Positions 44,845 through 53,396 of a stretch of 64,000 bases of DNA are shown piece after piece; within the stretch, counting starts at the first letter, position 1, and every line of letters starts with the position of its first letter. The translations under genes and the position numbers were made by a program. The stretch is from CAWCWN01 sp963799245 (GTDB lineage: Bacteria; Chloroflexota; Ktedonobacteria; Ktedonobacterales; Ktedonobacteraceae). Below the pieces are notes generated by a model. The model made no database searches and had not been told where the DNA came from. It worked only from the letters and a program-made list of their open reading frames with translations. The stretch is from the NCBI GenBank assembly GCA_963799245.1, contig CAWCWN010000003.1, forward strand, positions 124,001-188,000. The letters run 5' to 3'.

Positions 44845-45105
44845 TTAGTAACCATGGGCACCGCGAATTACACGCCGAACTGTCTCATGTGAGACAGCAT
44901 AATCCTGTGCAACTTTGCGAAGAGGTTCATGGTTCTCAAGGATACGGCGCAAAACCGTCGGCCATTCTTGCCTGGGGATACCGTGTTTGGGTTTGGCTGG
45001 GCCTGGCCGTTTCTTTGGAATTGGGAGTGAGCTATCGGGTGGTAAGTTGGGTAAGAAACAGATGTTCATGCTGGAGCTTGAGGTAGAGTTTGCCGTGAGG
45101 CACAA
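44845..45105 (-). CDS. small HTH protein next to att copy 3
   Basis: An 86-residue homologue of the protein at 41819: LPIPKKRPGPAKPKHGIPRQ, then EPLRKVAQDYAVSHETVRRVIRG as a resolvase-type HTH. Here the N-terminal 30 residues are in frame (MCLTANSTSSSSMNICFLPN). It is the last gene of element C and points inward from the att core. Retention of the HTH in both copies despite N-terminal drift hints at a role in recombination. Confidence 0.55.
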   Translation of the reverse strand: MCLTANSTSSSSMNICFLPNLPPDSSLPIPKKRPGPAKPKHGIPRQEWPTVLRRILENHEPLRKVAQDYAVSHETVRRVIRGAHGY

Positions 45106-45141
45106 GAAAGAGGGTCAGCGTTGGTGAGAGAGTAACCGACA

Positions 45142-45154
45142 CCCGTCGGTTCCG
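45142..45154 (+). repeat. tRNA-Asp 3'-end repeat (putative att core), copy 3
   Basis: CCCGTCGGTTCCG followed by GT, thus matching the tRNA gene for 15 bases. Probably the outer right end of the island. Confidence 0.85.
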
Positions 45155-45157
45155 GTT

Positions 45158-45189
45158 AAGTTATTTATATAAAATATATAAATAATCTT
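45158..45189 (+). terminator. AT-rich hairpin behind att copy 3
   Basis: AAGTTATTTATAT can pair with ATATAAATAATCTT, followed by TGATTTTT. If copy 3 is the original junction, this is the ancestral tRNA-Asp terminator. Confidence 0.6.
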
Positions 45190-45430
45190 TGATTTTTACT
45201 GAAGTACCACTTACAAGGTAATTCAACCGATCTATCGATTGTGTGCCTTGAAGCAAGCTTTTGACATCAACTTGATCAGTCCTTTCTATCACTCTGTTTG
45301 AGAGGTCGGAATATCGGATACTGGACATGAGACGCGCTGGTCTGGTATATGCACACGTTGCCCGGCAGTCGGCCAACGAAAAGGACATGCATACACACAG
45401 CCCTTTAAGAGCCGCGGCAGTAAGGGTAAT

Positions 45431-45577
45431 ACGTAGTAGCTTACCCGCCTGCCGGTCGGCTGTTGACTCCAGCTGTGGCCAGTCGCGCTTGTTGCGTCGC
45501 CATAGCGTGCTTCCCAGATCAAACAAAATACAGCGAATGCGCGATCCAGCTAGGATTGACGTGCCGATGTTGGTCAT
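45431..45577 (-). pseudogene. HAD hydrolase N-terminal fragment
   Basis: About 49 codons: IRCILFDLGSTLWRRNKRDWPQLESTADRQAGKLLR matches the start of a HAD hydrolase (DxGxT motif with the first Asp in place). Similarity ends there, and the frame continues meaninglessly toward att copy 3. GGAGG precedes the ATG at 45577. The gene may have been cut when the island formed. Confidence 0.6.
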
Positions 45578-45684
45578 CTCGTCTTTCCTCCAAAGGAGAA
45601 ATGCACTCCTGCAAGAGCACCTACCCAACAGACGACGTAGGCTATAGCGATGGAAATACCTAACTCTAAATACCTAACTCTATC

Positions 45685-45721
45685 AGTATAGACGGTAAAC
45701 CAAGCTGAGCGCTATCGCTCG
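45685..45721 (+). repeat. dispersed 25-base motif with palindrome, copy 2
   Basis: CAGTATAGACGGTAAACC followed by AAGCTGAGCGCTATCGCTCG. The GAGCG-CTAT-CGCTC hairpin and following T run (GTTTTTTTC) make this copy terminator-like. A 12-base tandem TACCTAACTCTA (twice at about 45,657-45,682) precedes it. Copies at 8572 and 61955. Confidence 0.65.
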
Positions 45722-45762
45722 TTTTTTTCACACCCATTGAACTTCCCAGAACTGGCGGCGCA

Positions 45763-46689
45763 TTAGTCCCCCTCCTTTCCCGTTAGAGGCAAAGTGGCCA
45801 CAGGTTTGTTGAGCCAGGCCCGGTCTGTCCTGTCTTTGCGTGCTTGCCGTCGGCGCAGGTTGCGTGCCAGGCGTGCCTCGCGCTGTGACTCGGCTTGCCT
45901 GGCAGCATGAAGAACATACTCCGATACACGTGCCACCGCCCGCGGCACCAGGCCGAAGCTGGGAAAGTCATTAATGTCGAGCAGCACCAGGCCTAGAGGC
46001 GTCTCGACTACGTCCAGGCCAAAGATATCCAATCCGAAGAGCTTGCCCACCTGCAAGGCTAGTTTACGCAGTTGCGGAGTAAGCGAGATCAGCCCTTCCT
46101 GGACTTTACCGTGCAGAGGAGATTTTTTGACAACGGCATAGACTTCTTTCCCCGTGACGTAGAGTTTGATGTCGTGGCCGGTGTTCTCGACGTAGTGTTG
46201 TGCGAGGAAGTAGCGATCTTGCTCCTCCTCTTCCAGCGTGTCCAGATCAGCCGGAGAAGCGAGACGATAAATACTGCGAAGGGAACTGCCATTGTTGGGT
46301 TTGACGACCAGGGGGTACTCTGCCGGCGGGATCTGCTTGAGGAGGCGCAGATGAGCAGCGAAGTAGGTCGTGGGGATAGGCAGACCGTGAGCGCGGGCAA
46401 ATGTCGCCGCCACCGCTTTGTCCCGCACGAGGCGAATGGAACGCGAGTTATTGATGGTCAGAATACCGGCTGCCTCGGCCGCCTCAAGGATGATCAGGCC
46501 AGGGCCATCCGAGACCGTTTTGAGCACGTAGGCGTCGTAGCCAGATGAGGGGAAGTTGGAGAGATTTGTCACCATCTCCTGCGGCTCCAGCTCATCGACG
46601 GTATGACGCCATTGGCGCAACTGGTCGGCGATGACCATCGGCATCGGTTCTTTGCGATATTGCTCTTCAATGATAAAGCAGAAACGCAT
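45763..46689 (-). CDS. RimK-like ATP-grasp ligase, second of a pair
   Basis: A 308-residue ATP-grasp protein. The preATP-grasp region is at 1-100 (MRFCFIIEEQY), the ATP site around YPLVVKPNNGSSLRSIYRL and RYFLAQHYVENTGHDIKLYV, and the metal-binding end is FGLDVVETPLGLVLLDINDFPSFG (Asp, Asn). The C-terminal 40 residues are Arg-rich (AESQREARLARNLRRRQARKDR). GGAGG precedes the ATG. Enzymes of this type join a carboxylate to an amine, but no peptide precursor gene is visible nearby. Confidence 0.82.
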   Translation of the reverse strand: MRFCFIIEEQYRKEPMPMVIADQLRQWRHTVDELEPQEMVTNLSNFPSSGYDAYVLKTVSDGPGLIILEAAEAAGILTINNSRSIRLVRDKAVAATFARAHGLPIPTTYFAAHLRLLKQIPPAEYPLVVKPNNGSSLRSIYRLASPADLDTLEEEEQDRYFLAQHYVENTGHDIKLYVTGKEVYAVVKKSPLHGKVQEGLISLTPQLRKLALQVGKLFGLDIFGLDVVETPLGLVLLDINDFPSFGLVPRAVARVSEYVLHAARQAESQREARLARNLRRRQARKDRTDRAWLNKPVATLPLTGKEGD

Positions 46690-46716
46690 CCTGTCCTCCT
46701 TCTGACTGATGTCTCG

Positions 46717-47577
46717 CTAATGATCCGCAGCCTGCTCTTTAGTACTCTGTCTCTCATGCCCCAGTTGCTCCACCAGTTCCACCATGGCATCATCAGCGCC
46801 CGGGACGCCGCGAAAACCGGGAAACGAATTTACATCGACGATGACCGGCTCGGAATTGGAGATCAGGAGATCAACCCCGTAGAGGCGCAGGTTAAATGCG
46901 CGGCCAATTTCTCGCACGATCCGCACCCATTCAGCGGGTAGTGTATCTGTCGGAAGAGGATCATCCTTTTTCTCTGCGCCGGCCAGGGGGGAGCGTCGTC
47001 GTGCCGCGAAGACGTGCTGGTCAATCACCCAGAATTTGATATCCCAGCCGTCCCCTGCCATGAACTTCTGGAGAACGACAGGCTCCTGGCTCCATTGGGG
47101 AACGTATGATGTTAATTGCTCAACGTTATCCACCTTTGCCACCAGGTCTCCACGAGAACTGTAGCGGCTTTTGAGGATGAAAGGAAAGGGGAGGGTTGTG
47201 AGCAGGTCGTGTTGCTCAAGCAACTGCGCCAGCGAGGTGAAAGAGTCTGTGTGAGGCCAAGGCAGGCGTTCTTCTTCCATGCGTTGGGCCAGTAGCACGC
47301 GATCCTGGCAAGCCAGAGATGAGGCCCAGCTATTGATAACCAGGGCGCCGCGTTGTTCGAGGGCGCGCGCAACGTCTAACGCCTGCTGAGCGTGTGATTT
47401 CAGTAGGTAGAGGTCAGCCGGTGGATGGCGCTGGTCTTCCGCAAGAGCCTGCGAACTTGTCAGCTGGCGCACGTCGAGCAGGCGTACAAGATGGCTGGCG
47501 CTCAGCTTTTGCAGCATGGCGGCGATAATTGGGTGATCCATTGTTTCCGGGTTATCAAATATCAGGCAGATTTGCAT
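46717..47577 (-). CDS. RimK-like ATP-grasp ligase, first of a pair
   Basis: A 286-residue relative of the next gene. LLTTLPFPFILKSRYSSRGDLVAKV and PVVLQKFMAGDGWDIKFWVID build the ATP site, and LRLYGVDLLISNSEPVIVDVNSFPGFRGVPGADD the metal site. The N-terminal 100 residues (MQICLIFDNPETMDHPIIAAML) resemble the partner in layout. ATG 47577 has GAGAGG upstream; the frame is open to 47649. Twenty-seven bases separate it from the second ligase, so they form an operon with perhaps a two-step or heteromeric ligation. Confidence 0.82.
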   Translation of the reverse strand: MQICLIFDNPETMDHPIIAAMLQKLSASHLVRLLDVRQLTSSQALAEDQRHPPADLYLLKSHAQQALDVARALEQRGALVINSWASSLACQDRVLLAQRMEEERLPWPHTDSFTSLAQLLEQHDLLTTLPFPFILKSRYSSRGDLVAKVDNVEQLTSYVPQWSQEPVVLQKFMAGDGWDIKFWVIDQHVFAARRRSPLAGAEKKDDPLPTDTLPAEWVRIVREIGRAFNLRLYGVDLLISNSEPVIVDVNSFPGFRGVPGADDAMVELVEQLGHERQSTKEQAADH

Positions 47578-47750
47578 ATGATTACCTCTCAATCTATCCT
47601 TGTTTTGCTGGTAGAAAATGAACAGGACTGCATCCCTAAGTACAATCATATTACTTTCACGGCATAGTACGCACTTGATGAGTGCGCCTCATTCTGCATT
47701 TGTTCCGCGATTGCACTTAGGGCCTGTGTTGGCTACTTGGGCTGTCCTTT

Positions 47751-47814
47751 CCCACGGAATGCGTGTATGGCTTACCAACCACGAAGTAGGGAAGTCATAC
47801 ACGCATCCCGTGGG
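47751..47814. repeat. 26-bp imperfect inverted repeat with 12-base loop
   Basis: CCCACGGAATGCGTGTATGG continued by CTTACC, inverted at 47789-47814 with three mismatches. It sits between the divergent ATP-grasp operon (start 47577) and the GH127 gene (48075). The rest of 47,650-48,056 holds no gene. Confidence 0.75.
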
Positions 47815-48018
47815 CCTTTCCAGAGCAAAAAACGAGCCATGTGACCTTGTTGAATCCTCCTCTCGTTCTCTGCCTAAAATTCTATAGACGATGTAATATT
47901 TTCGCATTGCGTCTTCAGGCGTTCAAAAAGATGCGCTACCGGGTAGAAGCGTGGTCTTATCCAGATCTACAGGGGTATGCAGCGTGAGATGAAAAACTCC
48001 ACTCCTCTAGCGCCCTAT

Positions 48019-48032
48019 CTATGGTAAGATAG
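48019..48032 (+). promoter_or_regulatory. candidate promoter of the GH127 gene
   Basis: CTATGGTAAGATAG contains an extended -10-like TGGTAAGAT 43 bases before the ATG at 48075. The same 14 bases occur at 54702-54715. Confidence 0.45.
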
Positions 48033-48074
48033 GTTCACTACACTAGCATACTTTGATCAACAAGAGGCATGCAC

Positions 48075-49985
48075 ATGGCGAAACAAACGAAATCCACTCG
48101 TGGGCTGGTTGAGCATGCTTTTACGACGCTGCCGCTGGGGAGCATTCGTCCAGCGGGATGGTTGAGCACACAGTTGCGCATCCAGGCCAATGGATTGACC
48201 GGTCACCTTGATGAGTTCTGGCCTGATATTGCCGATAGCGCGTGGATTGGAGGAAAGGGGGAAGGATGGGAGCGAGGCCCGTACTGGTTGGATGGTCTGG
48301 TTCCCTTGGCTTTTCTCCTGGATGACGAACGGCTGAAACAGAAGGCACAGCATTGGATCACCTCTATCCTCGCTCACCAGCAGGAAGATGGCTGGCTGGG
48401 TCCTTTCCAGGACGCGTACTATGGCTATCCATACGATCCCTGGCCTGTCTTCCTGCTCCTCAAGGCGATGACCCAGTACCAGGAGGCTACGGGCGATCAC
48501 CATGTCATTGCGGCCATAGAGCGATGTATGCAGAAACTCCGGACTTTGCTCGCACAGAAACCGTTGACTTCGTGGGCTATGCTGCGCAGTACCGAGCTTG
48601 CTCTGAGCATATACTGGCTCTATGAGCGCACCGGTGAAGCCTGGCTCCTTGACTTTGCTCAGATCGTTCGTCGGCAGAGCTTTGATTGGCTGGCACTCTA
48701 TCAGGATTTTCCTTACACTACCAGGCAGCACCAATGGACATTTCAGAGCCATGTCGTGAACAACGCGATGGCTATCAAATATCCCGCGGTCTGGTATCGC
48801 CTCTCCCATGACCTGCACGATCGCCAGGGCGTCCACCTCTTGCTTGATACGCTGGATACCTATCACGGGCAGGTAACAGGCATCTTTACCGGCGATGAAG
48901 TGCTGGCGGGGAAGAACCCTTCACAAGGCACAGAATTATGTGCCGTTGTCGAGTATATGTTCTCGCTCGAAACCCTACTCACGATCCTCGGTGAGATCCC
49001 TTTTGCTGATCGGCTGGAACGCATCGCTTTTAATGCCTTGCCTGCCACGTTTAAGCCAGATATGTGGGCGCATCAATATGATCAGCAGGCCAATCAAGTG
49101 CTCTGCGCGGTTGCCGAAGATCGTGTCTATACCACCAATGGCCCTGATGCCAACATTTTTGGCCTGGCACCCAACTATGGCTGTTGTACCGCTAATATGC
49201 ACCAGGGCTGGCCCAAATGTACCAGTCACCTCTGGATGCGTAGCCCTGATGATGGCCTTGTTGCGCTGGTCTATGCTCCATGCGTGATCACCACGGATAT
49301 TGCTGGTGCATCTGCGCGCATCGAAGTGCTGACCACCTATCCATTTGAGGAAGACATCCACCTGCGTATTTCCACTGACCGTCCTGTCCATTTCCCCCTC
49401 CTGTTGCGCATTCCAGGATGGGCCGCAGGAGCAACGGTCCAGCTTGAGCAGGGAGAGCGTGAGGAGGCGCGAGCAGGGACTTATTACCGGATGGAACGTG
49501 AATGGAGCGGACGGCAGGATGTTGCACTCCGTTTTCCTATGGCGATCAGAATGCAGGCACGCTATCACAACAGTCTTGCCATTGAACGGGGGCCAATGGT
49601 CTATGCCCTCAACATCGAGGAAGGCTGGCGGCAGATCGGAGGTGAACTCCCGCATGCCGATTGGGAAGTCTACCCGAAAAGTCCCTGGAATTATGCACTT
49701 GAACTTGATAGAGTACATCCAGAACAGGCCTGTGTCTTCATGTCACACGCTCTCAGTGGGACCCCTTTCGCGCCAGAGAGTGCGCCAGTCAGCATCAAAG
49801 TGCAAGGGAGGCGCCTGCCCGCCTGGACCATGGAGCATCATGCGGCAGGCATACTCCCAGAAAGCCCGGTACGCTCAAGCGAGCCGTTGGGAGATCTAAC
49901 ATTGATTCCCTATGGCAGTACCAACTTGCGCGTGACGGAGTTTCCGGTATTGGAGAATGAAGTGCTTCAACGGAGGGTGTGGTGA
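48075..49985 (+). CDS. GH127 beta-L-arabinofuranosidase-type glycoside hydrolase
   Basis: A 636-residue enzyme of the DUF1680/GH127 family, releasing terminal L-arabinofuranose from plant-type glycans. An alpha/alpha barrel covers about 1-410, followed by beta domains. The active site is visible: Glu287 and Cys289 in GTELCAVVEYM, and Cys370-Cys371 in NYGCCTANMHQGWPK, equal to the Glu/Cys zinc-thiolate site of HypBA1, in which one Cys is the nucleophile. The start MAKQ is seven bases after AAGAGG; an ATG six bases earlier is too close. No signal peptide, so it acts in the cytoplasm on imported oligosaccharides. Confidence 0.9.
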   Translation: MAKQTKSTRGLVEHAFTTLPLGSIRPAGWLSTQLRIQANGLTGHLDEFWPDIADSAWIGGKGEGWERGPYWLDGLVPLAFLLDDERLKQKAQHWITSILAHQQEDGWLGPFQDAYYGYPYDPWPVFLLLKAMTQYQEATGDHHVIAAIERCMQKLRTLLAQKPLTSWAMLRSTELALSIYWLYERTGEAWLLDFAQIVRRQSFDWLALYQDFPYTTRQHQWTFQSHVVNNAMAIKYPAVWYRLSHDLHDRQGVHLLLDTLDTYHGQVTGIFTGDEVLAGKNPSQGTELCAVVEYMFSLETLLTILGEIPFADRLERIAFNALPATFKPDMWAHQYDQQANQVLCAVAEDRVYTTNGPDANIFGLAPNYGCCTANMHQGWPKCTSHLWMRSPDDGLVALVYAPCVITTDIAGASARIEVLTTYPFEEDIHLRISTDRPVHFPLLLRIPGWAAGATVQLEQGEREEARAGTYYRMEREWSGRQDVALRFPMAIRMQARYHNSLAIERGPMVYALNIEEGWRQIGGELPHADWEVYPKSPWNYALELDRVHPEQACVFMSHALSGTPFAPESAPVSIKVQGRRLPAWTMEHHAAGILPESPVRSSEPLGDLTLIPYGSTNLRVTEFPVLENEVLQRRVW

Positions 49986-50091
49986 TAGCCCGACGCTGGC
50001 TCATCAGGAGGAAACTCCTTATTGCTTTTCTTCCGTTTCTTCAACTGCGCTGCTTCTATTTGACTTGTTTCTCCTCTTTTCTCAGAAATAT

Positions 50092-50440
50092 TTATCCCTT
50101 CATGTGATAGCGCTCTCTCCAGCGTAGTAACTCCTCCAGCATGATCGACATCCCTTCCTGGAACTGGTGAGTGTCACCACCAAGCCCAACGCGGATGAAG
50201 TTTTCGTAAGCAGGGCCGAAAACCGAGCCCGGCAGCAGGAGAATGCGCCGCTCCAGGGCGAGGTGACGGCAGAATGCCTCCGCAGGGAACGGGAGCTGGA
50301 CGAAGGCGGTGTAGCTGGCTTGAGGGCGCTGCCATGCCGGAAGCCCCTGGAAGTATGCTGTGGCTTGCGTGATGGCCTGCGCGAGTTGCTCTCGATTGAC
50401 ACGTGCAGCGGTTTTGAACCAAGCCAGGGAGAGCAGACTG
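50092..50440 (-). pseudogene. PLP aminotransferase C-terminal fragment
   Basis: About 105 codons of the small domain of a class I/II aminotransferase: YFQGLPAWQRPQASYTAFVQLP, ALERRILLLPGSVFGPAYENFIRVGLG with the substrate-binding Arg of FIRVGLG. The N-terminal two thirds, with the PLP lysine, is absent; upstream the frame enters unrelated sequence. Confidence 0.7.
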
Positions 50441-50518
50441 ATTAATCCCCTGCATGCACTTTTACAAATGTGAGTGCTATCACGATCTGAGACCAGCATA
50501 TTCTCTTACCACAGAGGC

Positions 50519-51283
50519 GCGGGGCTCGCGTTGTACACCAAGCACTTCACCTGTATCTCCGTGAACCTGCGAGGCGCGGGTGAAACCGACAAACCCGAAG
50601 GGACCTACACCACCGAACTCTTTGCCGATGATATCGCGGCATTCATGCAGGCACTGGGGATGCAACAAGCCCATGTCGCTGGTCTATCACTGGGTACGGC
50701 CACGGGGATGTGGCTGGCGGCCAAGTATCCCGATAAGGTCAAGTCGTTATCCCTCCATAGTGCGTGGCCCAAAACCGATCCCTTTCTTAAGGCCGCTGTG
50801 GAGAGCTGGCAGGTGATGGCGATGGGTCTGGAAAGTGTTCCAGAGATGGTCATTCGCGGGATTTTCCTCTGGTGCTACACCCCCGAACTGTATACCTCCA
50901 GACCTGAGTACATCGATGCACTGGCCGATTTTGTCAGAGGAAGACCGGTCCAGCCGCTTGATGCATTTATGAGACAATCCAATGCGGTGATCGCCTACGA
51001 CGCAGAGGCTCAACTTGGCAAGATCAAAGCGCCAACGCAGATCACGTTCGGTCGCTATGATATGGCCACGTCGACCCGTTTTGCCGACCCGTTGAAGCAG
51101 AACATCCAGTTTGCCGAACTGGTGATTTTTGAGGGAAGTGAAAGTCACAATCTCACCTTACCAGCGCTCAAATATCTCTCTTTTGTCCCGTACTCAATAG
51201 GCGTTCAAGATATTGTATCCTGGCCAGTAACAACGTTACCAGCCGCCGTTGAAATAAGCGACATGCCTATCCATCGGATGTAA
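50519..51283 (+). pseudogene. alpha/beta hydrolase lacking both ends
   Basis: Similarity begins at LYTKHFTCISVNLRGAGETDKPEG and runs through AGLSLGTATGMWLAAKYPDKV (nucleophile elbow with Ser) and ITFGRYDMATSTRFADPL (acidic residue) to VIFEGSESHN. The oxyanion-hole strand (about 25-40 N-terminal residues) is missing, and after SESHN the sequence departs from the family and merges into an IS5 fragment. The catalytic His may be the one in SHN, but the fold is incomplete. Confidence 0.7.
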
Positions 51284-51382
51284 CTTCGGCGCTGGAAACG
51301 GGATGGGACGTGGGAGCGTGTCCATCACGCGCTGCGCCGCCAGCTGGGCGTCCACATTGGACGGGAACTCGAACTGAAGTAA
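51284..51382 (+). pseudogene. IS5-family transposase fragment
   Basis: Thirty-two codons LRRWKRDGTWERVHHALRRQ... are the conserved F-R-x-W-x-x-D-G-T-W-E-R-x-H segment of IS5 transposases, between two stop codons. The stretch 51,383-51,804 has no other supportable feature. Confidence 0.6.
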
Positions 51383-51804
51383 TTGATGCTGTCCAAACTG
51401 GCGCGCCATAATCCCTAAATGACACCTTTTTGCACACATTCCAAGTTAGATTTGTGTCACGCTTGTGATAAGAAGCTTTATGACTGTTAAGAGTTTGTGA
51501 GGCTTGGATGTTATAAAATCTTAAAGAGGAGCCTGGGAAAGCCAGAAGTAAACTCTTCCGTGCACCGCGGCGAGTCTCCGTATGGCTTTATTCTGTGATG
51601 ACATTGTGAACATAGAACTCCACAGAAATGACCATACTTATGGCAGGAAGGAGGACAGCGTGTTGCGCTTCTCTCAGTTTCCCTCATCCTCGTAGTGAAG
51701 TTGTTATCGGTCGTCTCATGTGCTAGGTGGCGTTGTTCGCCGATTTCTTCGTGTCGTTCCATATCCAATCAGGTGCAAGATATGTGCTCAGGAAGGAGCA
51801 GGCC

Positions 51805-52119
51805 ATGTACTCCTCGATCCGCAAGTACCACATCATCCCAGGGACCACTGACGAGTTTCTGCGACGTGTGCGAGAGGGCTTCGTCCCGATTATCAGCCAA
51901 GTGCCGGGATTTCAAGCCTATTATGTCATGCAGGCGCAAGATGACCAAGTGATCTCTATCAGCCTCTTTGACACGCAAGCAGGAGCCGAGGAGTCTGCCC
52001 GGAAGGCGGCTACTTGGGTTGACAAGAATTTAGTCTCGTTCGTGCAGGGGTTCCCAGAGATTATCGTTGGCCAGCTGAGAATCTCCCAAGCCAACAAAGG
52101 GCAAGTAGCAGGAGCCTAG
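51805..52119 (+). CDS. antibiotic biosynthesis monooxygenase (ABM)-like protein
   Basis: A 104-residue dimeric alpha/beta-barrel type protein: SIRKYHIIPGTTDEFLRRVREGFVPIISQVPGFQAYYVMQ and ISISLFDTQAGAEESARKAATWV are the ABM/Dabb pattern. AAGGAG is nine bases before the ATG. Stand-alone; members range from heme-degrading enzymes to regulators, so the substrate is open. Confidence 0.75.
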   Translation: MYSSIRKYHIIPGTTDEFLRRVREGFVPIISQVPGFQAYYVMQAQDDQVISISLFDTQAGAEESARKAATWVDKNLVSFVQGFPEIIVGQLRISQANKGQVAGA

Positions 52120-52640
52120 CTTTGCCCATGACACCACCAGTTATGTGAGGTTTCTGTGACGCTACAGCGGCTTGAGAGCTTGATTGGCAGGCATTCAGAG
52201 TGAATATTTGAAGATGCACTGCCACGTATGACTCTTAGACTTTCACGATCTGTAGGAGTGAGCTGAAGCCGGGTCTATGCAAGATATCAATATGGACTCG
52301 GTTTCAACATTTTTGGGTAAAAGTAAACATTTAGGTGAAAAGATGATTGGGGAAATAAAGTTTTCCTGGCAAGTCAAGAATAACGCTCTTATTCTTCTTT
52401 TTTGTCGCCGGTATGTTTACTGTTACCCAATGCTCTTCCGCTTGGGTGGGAATCGCTCCCTCTCATCAAAGTTCCATGCGCTCTTTCTTCCTCCTGGCAT
52501 ACCAGTCGTTCATACAGAATGCGTGCCCGAGCAAGTGTACACCTTGCGCCTTCCCACGGGTATTAAAAGCGCATAAAAAAGCGTGTCATCGCCATTGCCT
52601 GCCTAATGTCGGGTGAGCAGCAAACTACCCGGCAGAGGCT
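52120..52640. other. stretch without a supportable gene
   Basis: A 99-codon frame (52,277-52,576) lacks a ribosome site and any family pattern. I see no repeat or RNA gene. Confidence 0.4.
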
Positions 52641-52820
52641 CCCACCACTCTTCCCGTCATTCGCACACCGGACCAGCGTGTGCGCGTGTTCGTTAGCTCA
52701 ACGCTCGAGGAGTCGGCGCCCGAGCGGGCAGCGGCACGCGAGGCCATCACGCAGCTGCGGCTGATACCGGTGCTCTTCGAATCGGGCACACGCCCATATC
52801 CGTCGCGTGAACTGTACCTC
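52641..52820 (+). pseudogene. DUF4062 N-terminal fragment
   Basis: RTPDQRVRVFVSSTLEESAPERAAAREAITQLRLIPVLFESGTRPYPSREL is read in one frame (shown to mark residues; key points are VFVSST, ERAAAREAI and PVLFE). This is the opening of DUF4062 proteins, often followed by an ATPase and TPR regulator. It starts behind a TGA and soon ends in AT-rich sequence. Confidence 0.65.
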
Positions 52821-52951
52821 TTTTTAAGTGAAGCATTCACTATTTATTAGATATCTTGAATATACTCGATAATATATCAACTTCTACGCTTTCCTGTTGA
52901 GAGTAGTTCAAAGTTCCAGCAAGAAACATGCCACCAGATTGATGCAATATC

Positions 52952-53302
52952 TTATCCGGTATAGGCGCACATGCCCACACGTGGGGAGTTGACCACCGGC
53001 AAGAGCATCTCCTCACCGCACTCGTGCTCCTCCGCGCAGTCATCGCATAACCAGCCTTTCCCGTCAAAGATGCATTGCGAGCAGACATTCGTCGCTGGCT
53101 TGCCACACTCTTCGCACAGGATCACTGGCGGTGTATTCCGGGCAAGCACCTGAATGGCTTTCCCTTTCGCTTCCACCTCCCGATCTGAGATCACCTTAAT
53201 GCTTGCCCTTGGTTCGCACGTCTCCAGATGTCTGGTCATAGCTGACTTACTAAACTCCCCACGGCAAAAGGTACATATGCCTTTTGATGTCTGTCTTGCC
53301 AT
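52952..53302 (-). CDS. small zinc-finger protein
   Basis: A 116-residue protein. A C2H2-like finger lies at 9-30 (CTFCRGEFSKSAMTRHLETC); a linker follows, then a treble-clef-like cluster (CEECGKPATNVCSQC...CDDCAEEHECG) and the tail LPVVNSPRVGMCAYTG. The same C-terminal pattern is found in larger Ktedonobacterial proteins with a pRiA4b ORF3-like middle part. GAGGAGG precedes the ATG at 53302. Probably nucleic-acid- or zinc-related. Confidence 0.7.
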   Translation of the reverse strand: MARQTSKGICTFCRGEFSKSAMTRHLETCEPRASIKVISDREVEAKGKAIQVLARNTPPVILCEECGKPATNVCSQCIFDGKGWLCDDCAEEHECGEEMLLPVVNSPRVGMCAYTG

Positions 53303-53396
53303 ATACTTCCTCCTCTGCTGGTTGCTCATGCTCTGTGAGTTACCCCGTCACAGCATACAATATGAGCGGCAAGCAGAAAAGCATGGCAGCTCTAAC

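Larger units (their letters stand above)
42125..45154 (+). mobile_element. 3.0-kb tRNA-Asp-associated unit with ParM/ParR-like genes
   Basis: The unit between att copies 2 and 3. It holds a plasmid-type actin gene, its partner, a lipoprotein remnant and the HTH gene. It is bounded by direct repeats of about 450 bp (around 41,840-42,300 and 44,860-45,330) that include the HTH gene, the att core and the hairpin. No integrase or replication gene is present. Recombination between the repeats would release a circle of about 3 kb. Confidence 0.6.

Noticed and set aside
52277..52576. 99-codon frame
   Set aside because: No ribosome site, no hydrophobic or domain pattern, and surrounded by gene fragments.
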